A stretch of 64,000 bases of DNA from Ascarosepion bandense (taxonomy: Eukaryota > Mollusca > Cephalopoda > Sepiida > Sepiidae). Positions 53,816 to 63,956 of this stretch are shown here, one piece after another. The translations under genes and the position numbers were made by a program. How positions within the stretch are numbered: position 1 is the first letter of the stretch; every line of letters starts with the position of its first letter. The stretch is from assembly GCA_037127315.1 (NCBI GenBank), contig JBBBDQ010001275.1, forward strand, positions 2,436,001 through 2,500,000. The letters run 5' to 3'. A model generated the notes under the pieces. The model had not been told where the DNA came from and made no database searches. It saw only the letters and a list, made by a program, of their open reading frames with translations.

Positions 53816-54395
53816 TCTTCTTCTTCTTCTATGTGCCCTGTCCCTTCAGGACGTAGGCGATCATGGATCTCCACGTCTCCCTATCCCTTGTGGCTCTTAG
53901 TATGTTTGCTCCTGTTGCTCCTGGCAACCCCCGTTCTGTCATCCACCTGATCAGGCCCTGCAAATATGTTATCCGCTGCCTTCCTCTGTCTCTCCTTCCT
54001 TCTATCTGTCCAGTCAGTATCAGGTTCTCCAGGCTCTCCTTCCTCATTGCATGTCCCAGGAACTTCAGTTGTCTCTTCCTGATGCTCAGCATCAATTTCC
54101 TTTTTGTTGCCATTCTTTCTAACACTTCGTCGTTGCGTGTATGCTCAGTCCACGATATCCGTAGCATCCTTCTGTAGAACCACATTTTGGCCGCTTCTAG
54201 TTTTGTCCTCATTTTCAATGATATTGTCCAGCATTCACAGCCGTATTGAAGAACTGACATCACGTAGCAGTCTGGCACTCTTTTCTTCGTTTCTATTGAG
54301 ATCTTCCTGTGTGTTAGTATTTTGCTCATCTTCTGGAACGCGTCCTTTGCCATGCCAATTCGCCTTCGGATCTCCGTGTCGCACTTTAGAGATAC
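53816..54395 (-). pseudogene. RTE-like LINE 3' end, nearly intact, inserted in another RTE copy
   Basis: From the left, (TTC)n is the GAA tail on the minus strand, then the stop at 53829-53831. The frame is open for about 185 LINE codons: KCDTEIRRRIGMAKDAFQKM, KISIETKKRVPDCYVMSVLQ, CECWTISLKMRTKLEAAK, RRMLRISWTEHTRNDEVLER, RDRETWRSMIAYVLKG. It differs from the copy at 33263 at only a few residues. 5'-truncated within the region after the RT, like most LINE insertions. Confidence 0.9.
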
Positions 54396-54619
54396 CAAAA
54401 TGAAACAAATATAAAAAAATAAATATCTGTGAAGTGTTTTAACTGAAGATGGAAAGTGAGACACTGAAATATGAAGGTGCATTAGGAAGGCATAGGATGC
54501 CTTCCAAAATCTAAGCAAAGTATTAAAAACATAAAAATTTTGCTAGAAACAAAAATACTGAAATCTGAAGGCACATGGCGATAGTGAAAGCTACATTCTG
54601 GAAGTGAAGCAAAATATAA
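54396..54619 (+). pseudogene. RTE-like LINE host copy, continuation to the array
   Basis: ACCAAAATGAAACAAATAT ... AAATATCTGTGAAGTGTTTT parallels the IKQVQKF-YLGSV region at 59225-59265. GCATTAGGAAGGCATAGG then GATGCCTTCCAAAATCTAAGC parallels the GMAKEAFQKLS segment. Partly duplicated (CTAGAAACAAAAATACTG, CTAGAAACAGAAAGTTG). Confidence 0.68.
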
Positions 54620-56212
54620 GGAATAGAAAAATGTTACTAGAAACAGAAAGTTGTATTGAAATATTATGTAATATCAGTCCACCTATATGGCAATGAATGC
54701 TGGACATCTTTCGTCATGGGTGAAGAAGGGACTTGAAGCAACAGAAACAAAAAAAAAGAGTAATAAACTGTGATGTAATATCAGTCTTTCTATATGGCAA
54801 TGAATGCCGGACAATCTCTTCACAGATGAAGAAGAGACTTGAAGCAACAGAAACAAAGAAAAGAGAACTGAACTGTTATATAATATCAGTCCTTCTATAT
54901 AGCAATGAATACAGGACAATCTTCTCACAGATGAAGAAGAGACTTGAAGCAACAGAAACAAAGAAAAGAGAACTGAACTGTTATATAATATCAGTCCTTC
55001 TATATAGCAATGAATACGGGACAATCTTCTCACAGATGAAGAAGAGACTTGAAGCAACAGAAAAAAAAAACAAGTACTGAACTGTTATATAATATCAGTC
55101 TTTCTATATAGCTGTGAATGCTAGACAATCTTCTCACAGATGAAGAAAAGACTTGAAGCAACAGAAACAAAAAAAAGAGTACTGAACTGTTATATAATAT
55201 CAGTCCTTCTATATAGCAATGAATACGGGACAATCTTCTCACAGATGAAGAAGAGACTTGAAGCAACAGAAAAAAAAACAAGTACTGAACTGTTATATAA
55301 TATCAGTCTTTCTATATAGCTGTGAATGCTGGACAATCTTCTCGCAGATGAAGAAAAGACTTGAAGCAACAGAAACAAAGAAAAGAGTACTGAACTGTTA
55401 TATAATATCAGTCCTTCTATATGGCAATGAATATGGGAGAATCTTCTTACAGATGAAGAAGAGACTTGAAGCAACAGAAACAAAGAAAAGAGTACTGAAC
55501 TGTTATATAATATCAGTCCTTCTATATAGCAATGAATACAGGACAATCTTCTCACAGATGAAGAAGAGACTTGAAGCAACAGAAAAAAAAAACAAGTACT
55601 GAACTGTTATATAATATCAGTCCTTCTATATGGCAATGAATATGGGAGAATCTTCTCACAGATGAAGAAGAGACTTGAAGCAACAGAAACAAAGAAAAGA
55701 GTACTGAACTGTTATATAATATCAGTCCTTCTATATAGCAATGAATACGGGACAATCTTCTCACAGATGAAGAAGAGACTTGAAGCAACAGAAAAAAAAA
55801 ACAAGTACTGAACTGTTATATAATATCAGTCCTTCTATATAGCTGTGAATGCTGGACAATCTTCTCACAGATGAAGAAAAGATTTGAAGCAACAGAAACA
55901 AAGAAAAGAGTACTGAACTGTTATATAATATCAGTCCTTCTATATGGCAATGAATACGGGACAATCTTCTCACAGATGAAGAAAAGACTTGAAGCAACAG
56001 AAACAAAGAAAAGAGAACTGAACTGTTATATAATATCAGTCCTTCTATATAGCTGTGAATGCTGGACAATCTTCTCACAGATGAAGAAAAGACTTGAAGC
56101 AACAGAAACAAAGAAAAGAGTACTGAACTGTTATATAATATCAGTCCTTCTATATGGCAAATAATACGGGAGAATCTTCTCACAGATGAAGAAGAGACTT
56201 GAAGCAACAGAA
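54620..56212 (+). repeat. 105-bp tandem array (about 15 units) inside an RTE LINE copy
   Basis: The unit encodes 35 residues in the LINE frame: TKKRVLNCYIISVLLYGNEY then GTIFSQMKKRLEATE. It aligns with TKKRVLDCYVMSVLQYGCEC...KMRTKLEAAE of the intact copies. Period is exactly 105 bp where checked (for example 54841 to 54946). Units alternate between GCTGTGAATGCTGGACAA and GCAATGAATACGGGACAA types. Some have a GAAAAAAAAAACAAG variant that breaks the frame. Before and after the array the LINE sequence continues, so the expansion is internal. Frames on both strands are a by-product. Confidence 0.93.
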
Positions 56213-56410
56213 ATGTTGTTCTAGAAAAGAATGCTGAGAATAACATGGACTGAATATGTGAGTAATGATGTAGTTTTAGAGACAATGCGAACAAAAATAA
56301 AACATTTATATTTAACGTCAAAAAGAGATAATTGAAACTTCTTGGGCACTTAACAGGAAAAGAGGGCTTGGAAAATTTTGTACTCTTGGGGACAGGAACA
56401 TATCTCTAGA
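56213..56410 (+). pseudogene. RTE-like LINE host copy, continuation after the array
   Basis: TTGTTCTAGAAAAGAATGC then TGAGAATAACATGGACTGAA corresponds to RRMLRITWTE; GTGAGTAATGATGTAGTTTTAGAG to VSNDEVLE; AGAGATAATTGAAACTTCTTGGGC to KRQLKLLGH. It decays after GLENF and lacks the 3' terminus. Confidence 0.8.
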
Positions 56411-56755
56411 AAATATGATTTGGACTTGTCCAAATAGCATATATACTAACACCGAAAATCACCAACCTTATATCCTAACTACAGAATTCAGTAAGACTAT
56501 GTTGATCCAAGCGACATCATATTTCATGACTTTTTTATCTGCATTCAGTGGAATGAAAACATAACAGTGGCAACAAGGATTCGAATTCACACAAAAAAGA
56601 TTTTTTTTTTCTCACTTTGCTGAAGAAAAATCAAAATTCATGGAAAAGAATTTTGTAGAGTTCATGCCTATTTATAGGGTGATGCAGAAGTCAATAAATT
56701 CCAAGGTTCATAACATATAGTTATTAGAAAAAATTATTTTCTACCTAGTTAAGGA
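56411..56755. other. No recognisable features
   Basis: AT-rich DNA between an RTE copy and a SINE; nothing assigned. Confidence 0.35.
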
Positions 56756-57054
56756 CTCAGTCAGTTAAGTGCCATACGTGATAAACACTTGGGTGATCAT
56801 GTCTCGAAAGAGACACAACTGACTGGGCAGATGATTATCCCGCAGTAGGTTGCCATTGCTTTCTGTGGTAGACTGGTTGCTGACCAAGGCTATAGAACCC
56901 AATTTGTCTTGCTATTTAACCCATAACTGGAGGGAAGAGACGGGTTAATACCTTTCCCAAGGTTATTTGCACGTAAGTGAATGCAAGGAATTCAACTGGA
57001 ATTCAAACTTGGCTCTTTGATTTCTTGTTCCAAGCCGATATCCACTGCACCACA
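56756..57054 (-). repeat. tRNA-headed SINE, full length
   Basis: Tail at left, hairpin CATGTCTC/GAGACA, body, GGAATTCAAACTTGG (mutated B box) and CACTGCACCACAAAC head at right, directly before the next Gypsy copy. Confidence 0.86.
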
Positions 57055-57059
57055 AACTT

Positions 57060-58210
57060 GCATGAAAATAATTGGAAGAATTGAAGATAATTATTCAATG
57101 AAAAGAGTTCACATTTTTATACATTTTGGCTGTGCATGGACCTTACTAAGGATGAAGATGAAAATTTTGTCACATGTGCCAATAAAGTCTACTGTGTGTG
57201 AAAATTTTAAACTGAACGAACTATCCCCAAGCAGATTTAAATGTCTAATCTTCATTAAAAGGCTTACATAAAGCAATGATGTGGAAATATACTCTCAAAT
57301 TCTTACAAAACTTTAACAGGATTCAAAGTTAATGATACAGAAAAGTGCCAAAAAAAATTATCATGTGGCATGAAACAGTGAAAATCAAACAAAATGTCAC
57401 ATTAGAAGTACAAGTCGTTTGAAAAATGACAGGGGTACCAAAAGAAAAATTTGAAATGAAAATACTGCAAAACATGACTCCTGCTATGGCTGTGGTATAC
57501 TTCATTTCAGAAAGGACTGTCCATTTAAAACCAAAAAATTATTTAATTGTAGAAAAACAGCTTACAAGCGAAGCTACTGCAAGTCAAAAAGCAAAAGAAA
57601 TGCACAAATTAACTTGCTGAAGGTAGTGCTACCAGCTAAAAAATTGGAAAGTTCAAATTATAGAAAATTTGTGACAGGAAAAATGAACCACACTATGATG
57701 ATATTTCAATTGGACGCTGGTAGCAATATTACAATTATTGATGAACAAACTTGGAACAGAATTGGCAAACCTAACTTGAAAAAACGGCAAAGTTGCAGGA
57801 GGGATATAAGGCTAGAAATTAATTTTTTGGGAGAAAATTACATGTAACATCACTCTTGGAGGTAAAACTAAAACAGTAGGTGTTTACTTGTTAAAAAATT
57901 CCAGTATTAAAAATTTACTAGGTGCCAATTGACTAAAATTATTTGAACTATAGAACTGGCCAATTAATTCATTCAGTGGAAAAATTAATTGTTTGCCAGA
58001 GAAAAAATTATGATTAAAGAAACACTGAGTAAACTAAAAAATAAATTCACAAATATTTTCTCAGAGGAATTGGGAAAACGTGCAGAGTCAAAGGTATTTT
58101 TCAAATTAAAAGAAAATGTGATACCAGTTTACTCACATTAACTTGAAAAGAAAGATACCTTTTTGCTGTATTGGAGCATTAACACTGAACTTGATAGGTT
58201 AGAAAACTGC
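57060..58210 (+). pseudogene. gag-pol: Gypsy (Mag-like) gag and protease, second plus-strand copy
   Basis: VCENFKLNELSPSRFKCLIF is the gag block shared with 32100 and 42500. A zinc knuckle CYGCGILHFRKDC (CX2CX3HX4C) lies at 57479-57520 in a different frame, followed by a second Cys-rich piece. The protease block FQLDAGSNITIIDEQTW keeps the active Asp (DAG). Then come VYLLKNSSIKNLLGAN and a linker with FTNIFSEELG. Frames shift at least three times. Homology is interrupted by a LINE end from about 58211. Confidence 0.8.
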
Positions 58211-58600
58211 ATTTTTTTTTTTGTTTTTTTTTTTATAATCATAATCATTATCGCCCCAAGCAAGGCATTTTATTGCCACTGTTTTGCAGGGGGTTACATC
58301 GGAGGAAAGTTATGAGAAAGAGTGATAGGTTACAGGGGTTGTCAGGAAGAGAGTAGGAGAAGGGTGAGAAAACTGATGAGAGTGGAGTGGACAGAGAAAG
58401 GAGCATGAGAGAGAAGATGCAGGTTAGTGAGATAGGAAATGACTACTGACTTTACATTTGAATTCTTGAAGATTGTAACTGTTGAGGAAGCAAGTAAATG
58501 GAAGGGAATTCCACAGGTGGGAAGGGCGAGAGAAGAAGCTGCTGGAGGAGAATTACTGAAAAAATAGATTAATCAGAATGGGCCATGTCAGCAGTTTATA
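58211..58600 (-). repeat. LINE (Jockey/CR1-like) 3' end inserted in Gypsy
   Basis: Poly-T, ATAATCATTATCGCCCCAAGC, AAGGCATTTTATTGCC, and to the right the C-terminal coding region (GGAAGCAAGTAAATGGAAGGGAATTCCAC, reverse of WNSLP..). It is the longest copy of this LINE's 3' UTR in the window. Confidence 0.75.
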
Positions 58601-59086
58601 ATAGAAAGAAAAATAATAAGATTATGTGCAGATTTTTCAACTGGGTTGAATGACTGCCTCCTCCCACTTGTACCTTGACACTTGACTGCCTCCTCCTTAC
58701 CAACTTCAGAGGATATATTTACCAAATTAGAAAGGTGGTAAATTTCTTTCAAAAATTGATCTGTCTGAGGCATATCTTTAAATCGAAGTGGAGGAGGAAT
58801 GCCAGAAGTATTTGACTATTAATATATGTAAAGAACTCTACAAGTATAGGTGAGTAATCTTCATTGTGAAAATAGTGCCAAATATTTTCCAGCAAATAAA
58901 GAATACAATGTTGGCAGTACTAGACGGTGCCATTGCTTACATAGAGGATATGCTTATTAAAAGCACTACAAAAATACAGCACATAAAAGTGATTCAGCAA
59001 GTAGTTCAGAGACTGCATGATTACAGTTTCAAACTCAGTGAACAGAAAGATCAATTATTTATGGATAATATTAAATATTTAGGTCA
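58601..59086 (+). pseudogene. pol: Gypsy (Mag-like) reverse transcriptase, second copy
   Basis: The RT is legible over several frames: LPPPYQLQRIYLPN.. region, SFKN-DLSEAYL, EECQKYLTINICKELYKY, then in one frame PNIFQQIKNTMLAVLDGAIA, YIEDMLIKS and QDNIKYLG-like (actual MDNIKYLGQ). The catalytic YxDD position reads YIED, so one aspartate is replaced by glutamate. The frame runs straight into RTE LINE codons after KYLGQ. Confidence 0.8.
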
Positions 59087-59827
59087 GAGGAAACTACAAG
59101 ACCTCCTACAGAAGGTAGCTGAAGAGAGTGATAAGAAAGGACTACAAATAAACTGCAAGAAAATCGAATGCATGGTCATCAGTAAAAAGGGTAGCTCAAT
59201 ATGCCAAATACAGGTCGGAGAGACTAGAATCAAGCAGGTACAAAAATTTTAATACCTGGGAAGTGTTATAAGAGATCCAAAGGCAAATTGGCATGGCGAA
59301 GGAAGCATTCCAGAAGTTGAGTAAAGTATTAAAAGAATGAGACAATTTCAGTAAAAACAAAGAAGAGAGTACTGGATTGCTATGTTTTGTCAGTTCTTCA
59401 ATATGGCAGTGAATGCTGGACAATATCATCAAAGATGAAGGAAAAACTTGAAGCAACTGAAATGTCGTTCTACAGAAGGATGCTGCGAATATCATGGATT
59501 GAACATGTGAGCAATGATGAGGTCTTAGAAATGATGGAAGCAAAGAGGAAATTAATACTGAGCATTAGGAAGAGACAGCTGAAGTTCCTGAGACATGCAA
59601 TGAGGAAGAAGGGCTTGGAGAACCTGATACTAACAGGCCAGAGAGAGGGAAAAATAGACAGGGGAAAGCAATGGATAACATATTTGAAGGACTTAATCAG
59701 GTGGATGATGGAACGAGGGTTGCATGGTGTAACAGGAGAAGGTGTGCTAAGAGCTACCAGGGATAGGGAGACATGGAAAGCTATGATCACCTATGTCCTG
59801 AAGGGACAGGGCACATAGAAGAAGAAT
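59087..59827 (+). pseudogene. RTE-like LINE 3' half inserted in Gypsy
   Basis: It starts within the RT thumb region (KLQDLLQKVAEESDKKGLQI, then CKKIECMVISKKGSSICQIQ). It has a stop and frame loss around 59250-59385, then is open from 59387 to the natural stop at 59816-59818: MSVLQYGSECWTISSKMKEK, RRMLRISWIEHVSNDEVLEM, KRQLKFLRHAMRKKGLENLI, GKQWITYLKDLIRWMMERGL, RDRETWKAMITYVLKGQGT. It ends in GAAGAAGAA. It is more diverged from 33263 than 53816 is, so it is another subfamily. Confidence 0.88.
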
Positions 59828-61255
59828 CAATGAAAACAAAAAACAGATCTGACAAGAGCAAGTGCCATTAAAAATACCTTCCTGACAAATTTGGTGACCC
59901 TACAATCATTTCTCAGATTAGCAAATTATTATAATATTTATGTGCCAGATACAAATTGCAAGCACCTCTGAATAATCTATTTCAGAAGGATATGAAATGA
60001 AATTTGTCAATGAAATGTCAAAAATCTTTTGAAGAAATTAAAAAAATTAACTTCAGAGTTATTCCTGACGCATTACGACCTGCAGCGACAGATAATAGTA
60101 GCATTGACAGAGAGCGAATACAGCATAAGAGTGTTAATAGGCCATAAATGAAAGCAGTCGGCCACACTTGAAGAAGTTTGACAAATATAGAAAAATGTTC
60201 AAGTCAAATTGAAAAGGAAATACTTGCTACAATTTTTGCTGTAAAGAAAATTCACAGTGCAAAGTGATCATCGTCCATTATGAAGTATATTCAGTTCTAA
60301 AAAATGGATTCACATGCATACTGCAAACAGAACTATAAGATAGAATTTCTATCATTGAAAAAATTGCGACATGCAGATGGGACATCAGATTGATATTGAA
60401 ATCTAAAGAAGACTTTTAAGTTACTAAAGTTTGTTGTGTCTACGGCTATATCGTGTTGAATACACCGGTTCCCGTCTGATCACCGATGTAAAGCAACATC
60501 AAGCCTGGTCAGTACTTAACTGGGTGAACATTTGGGAACACCAGGTGCTGTAAATGTAAGGACCAAGAATGGTCCACCGGTCCTCCAGATTTGGGGGTTG
60601 GGTGCAGGGCTAACAACCCTGCCCCATAAAAAACAGTTTGTTACAGAAATAGCAACAAAAAGTTGCTGCTCGATGCACCATTGGGTGTGATGGATAAATG
60701 CTGAATGATGAAAGTTTGTTGTGGATACACCTCCATTAATATAAATGAACAAATCCAACTGCTCGAAATAAAGGACTCTAAGTGAGTGAAAAAGCTTGTT
60801 TGATTTCAGTCAAGAGTATCTCTAACAGATATTACGGCTCGTAGCCTAAGCAAAACTTAATATTATAACTACTAGAAAATCAGTTACAACAGTGACAGTG
60901 AGTAATTGAAACTCATATGAGCTATAACAAGAGTTATAAGAGTATCAGACTGAGTATAATAAGGAGGAAAAAACATTTTGTTTTGATGCACATCAAAACA
61001 GTGACAATGAGAATTTACAACCACACTGTTTTAATTTTTTCTCTTTGGTGCATGTAAAAAAAAAGCAGATATTCTTCAAATATGGAAGAAATATTAGCTC
61101 AGGTGGAAAAATGTAACAATAACAACTGCAACAGGTTTCTTGCTCACTCAAATGAGCAGCGGTGCCACGCTGCTTCCGCGCGATAATGGCTGAAAGCATC
61201 TACACCACAACTTTAGTCAATGACTTTAGCAATTGTTGCAACTTCAAAATCTCAT
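59828..61255 (+). pseudogene. pol: Gypsy (Mag-like) RT end and RNase H, heavily decayed
   Basis: After the LINE, the thumb and RNase H of the same Gypsy copy continue in mixed frames: NLVTLQSFLRLANYYNI, then KLQAPLNNLFQKD, a SYSxHYDLQRQIIVA block, SQIEKEILATIFAVKKIHS. A 5S-SINE interrupts it at 60439. Beyond about 60730 coding similarity is uncertain. No integrase core is recognisable. Confidence 0.65.
60439..60710 (+). repeat. 5S-rRNA-headed SINE (SINE3-like), copy 2, with 13-bp duplication
   Basis: The head TCTACGGCTATATCGTGTTG ... CCGATGTAAAGCAACATC ... GGGAACACCAGGTGCTGT follows the animal 5S rRNA sequence closely, including the internal control region (AGCAACATCAAGCCTGGTCAG). The body GACCAAGAATGGTCC, GCAGGGCTAACAACCCTGCC, CAGTTTGTTACAG and the end CACCATTGGGTGT are shared with copy 1 at 5268. 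AAAGTTTGTTGTG flanks it on both sides (60426-60438, 60711-60723). This shows retrotransposition as a unit by LINE machinery. It is not a functional ribosomal gene. Confidence 0.88.
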
Positions 61256-63790
61256 TTAGGATTTAGGAGAGATAACAAAAAGATAAAATTTATTAAGAGC
61301 TACAAAGGACAGGAATATGTGGAGAGCCATGATCACCAATGTTCTGAAGGGACACAGCACATAGAAGAAGACTGAGGTTGAGTAAGTGGATGAAAGAACA
61401 GGGTTTAGGAGAGATAAAAAAAAGATAAAATTTATTAAGAGCTACAAAGGACAGGGATTTGTGGAGAGCCATGATCACCAATGTTCTGAAGGGACACAGC
61501 ACATAGAAGAAGAATGAGGTTGAGTAAGTGGCTGAAAGAACGGGGTTTAGGAGAGATAACAAAAAGATAAAATTTATTAAGAGCTACAAAGGACAGGAAT
61601 ATGTGGAGAGCCATGATCACCAATGTTCTGAAGGGACACAGCACATAGAAGAAGACTGAGGTTGAGTAAGTGGATGAAAGAACAGGGTTTAGGAGAGATA
61701 AAAAAAAGATAAAATTTATTAAGAGCTACAAAGGACAGGAATATGTGGAGAGCCATGATCACCAATGTTCTGAAGGGACACAGCACATAGAAGAAGACTG
61801 AGGTTGAGTAAGTGGATGAAAGAACAGGGTTTAGGAGAGATAAAAAAAAGATAAAATTTATTAAGAGCTACAAAGGACAGGGATTTGTGGAGAGCCATGA
61901 TCACCAATGTTCTGAAGGGACACAGCACATAGAAGAAGAATGAGGTTGAGTAAGTGGCTGAAAGAACGGGGTTTAGGAGAGATAACAAAAAGATAAAATT
62001 TATTAAGAGCTACAAAGGACAGGGATTTGTGGAGAGCCATGATCACCAATGTTCTGAAGGGACACAGCACATAGAAGAAGAATGAGGTTGAGTAAGTGGC
62101 TGAAAGAACGGGGTTTAGGAGAGATAAAAAAAAGATAAAATTTATTAAGAGCTACAAAGGACAGGAATTTGTGGAGAGCCATGATCACCAATGTTCTGAA
62201 GGGACACAGCACATAGAAGAAGAATGAGGTTGAGTAAGTGGCTGAAAGAACGGGGTTTAGGAGAGATAAAAAAAAGATAAAATTTATTAAGAGCTACAAA
62301 GGACAGGAATTTGTGGAGAGCCATGATCACCAATGTTCTGAAGGGACACAGCACATAGAAGAAGAATGAGGTTGAATAAGTGGCTGAAAGAACGGGGTTT
62401 AGGAGAGATAAAAAAAAGATAAAATTTATTAAGAGCTACAAAGGACAGGAATTTGTGGAGAGCCATGATCACCAATGTTCTGAAGGGACACAGCACATAG
62501 AAGAAGAATGAGGTTGAGTAAGTGGCTGAAAGAACGGGGTTTAGGAGAGATAACAAAAAGATAAAATTTATTAAGAGCTACAAAGGACAGGAATTTGTGG
62601 AGAGCCATGATCACCAATGTTCTGAAGGGACACAGCACATAGAAGAAGAATGAGGTTGAGTAAGTGGCTGAAAGAACAGGGTTTAGGAGAGATAAAAAAA
62701 AGATAAAATTTATTAATACCTACAAAGGACAGGAATTTGTGGAGAGCCATGATCACCAATGTTCTGAAGGGACACAGCACATAGAAGAAGAATGAGGTTG
62801 AGTAAGTGGATGAAAGAACAGGGTTTAGGAGAGATAAAAAAAAGATAAAATTTATTAATACCTACAAAGGACAGGAATTTGTGGAGAGCCATGATCACCA
62901 ATGTTCTGAAGGGACATAGCACATAGAAGAAGAATGAGGTTGAGTAAGTGGATGAAAGAACAGGGTTTAGGAGAGATAAAAAAAAGATAAAATTTATTAA
63001 GAGCTACAAAGGACAGGGATTTGTGGAGAGCCATGATCACCAATGTTCTGAAGGGACACAGCACATAGAAGAAGAATGAGGTTGAGTAAGTGGATGAAAG
63101 AACAGGGTTTAGGAGAGATAAAAAAAAGATAAAATTTATTAATACCTAGAAAGGACAGGAATTTGTGGAGAGCCATGATCACGAATGTTCTGAAGGGACA
63201 CAGCACATAGAAGAAGAATGAGGTTGAGTAAGTGGCTGAAAGAACAGGGTTTAGGAGAGATAAAAAAAAGATAAAATTTATTAATACCTACAAAGGACAG
63301 GAATTTGTGGAGAGCCATGATCACCAATGTTCTGAAGGGACATAGCACATAGAAGAAGAATGAGGTTGAGTAAGTGGATGAAAGAACAGGGTTTAGGAGA
63401 GATAAAAAAAAGATAAAATTTATTAAGAGCTACAAAGGACAGGAATTTGTGGAGAGCCATGATCACCAATGTTCTGAAGGGACATAGCACATAGAAGAAG
63501 AATGAGGTTGAGTAAGTGGCTGAAAGAACAGGGTTTAGGAGAGATAAAAAAAAGATAAAATTTATTAAGAGCTACAAAGGACAGGAATTTGTGGAGAGCC
63601 ATGATCACCAATGTTCTGAAGGGACACAGCACATAGAAGAAGAATGAGGTTGAGTAAGTGGATGAAAGAACAGGGTTTAGGAGAGATAAAAAAAAGATAA
63701 CATTTATTAAGAGCTACAAAGAACAGGAAATTGTGGAGAGCCATGACCACCAACATCTTTAATAGACACAGGACATAGAAGAAGACAAGC
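61256..63790 (+). repeat. 142-bp tandem array (about 18 units) derived from the RTE LINE 3' end
   Basis: Each unit reads, in LINE orientation: CTGAGGTTGAGTAAGTGGATG (LxLSKWM), AAAGAACAGGGTTTAGGAGAG (KEQGLGE), then AGAGCTACAAAGGACAGG (RATKDR), ATGTGGAGAGCCATGATCACC (WRAMIT), GTTCTGAAGGGACACAGCAC (VLKGHST), TAG and GAAGAAGA. The next unit follows at once. This is the last 41 or so codons, stop and tail of the LINE (compare 59690-59827). Variants (GTGGCTG/GTGGATG, AAGAGC/AATACC) mark subsets. The last unit (from about 63700) is diverged. The repeated 69-codon minus-strand frames are by-products. Confidence 0.95.
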
Positions 63791-63956
63791 AGGTAAAACA
63801 ATAGAACTTTCTCCATGCAACAAAGTTATAACAAAAGTAGGGTATATACTTTTAAGCTGCCAAATAACGACTTCCTAGTTACCAAAAAACTTAAAATATT
63901 TAACAAATGCAAAATAAAAGTGTGAGAATAGAAAGCATAGTTGTCTCCCTTTTAAT
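63791..63956. other. Unassigned AT-rich DNA
   Basis: Nothing recognised. Confidence 0.35.

Noticed and set aside
54683..56321. Minus-strand frames with LFLLLQVSSSSVRRLS repeats
   Set aside because: Antisense of the 105-bp LINE array.
61256..63816. Seventeen or so near-identical 69-89-codon minus-strand frames starting MLCPFRTLVIMAL
   Set aside because: They are antisense to the LINE 3' end repeated in the 142-bp array; each spans more than one unit and has no independent support.
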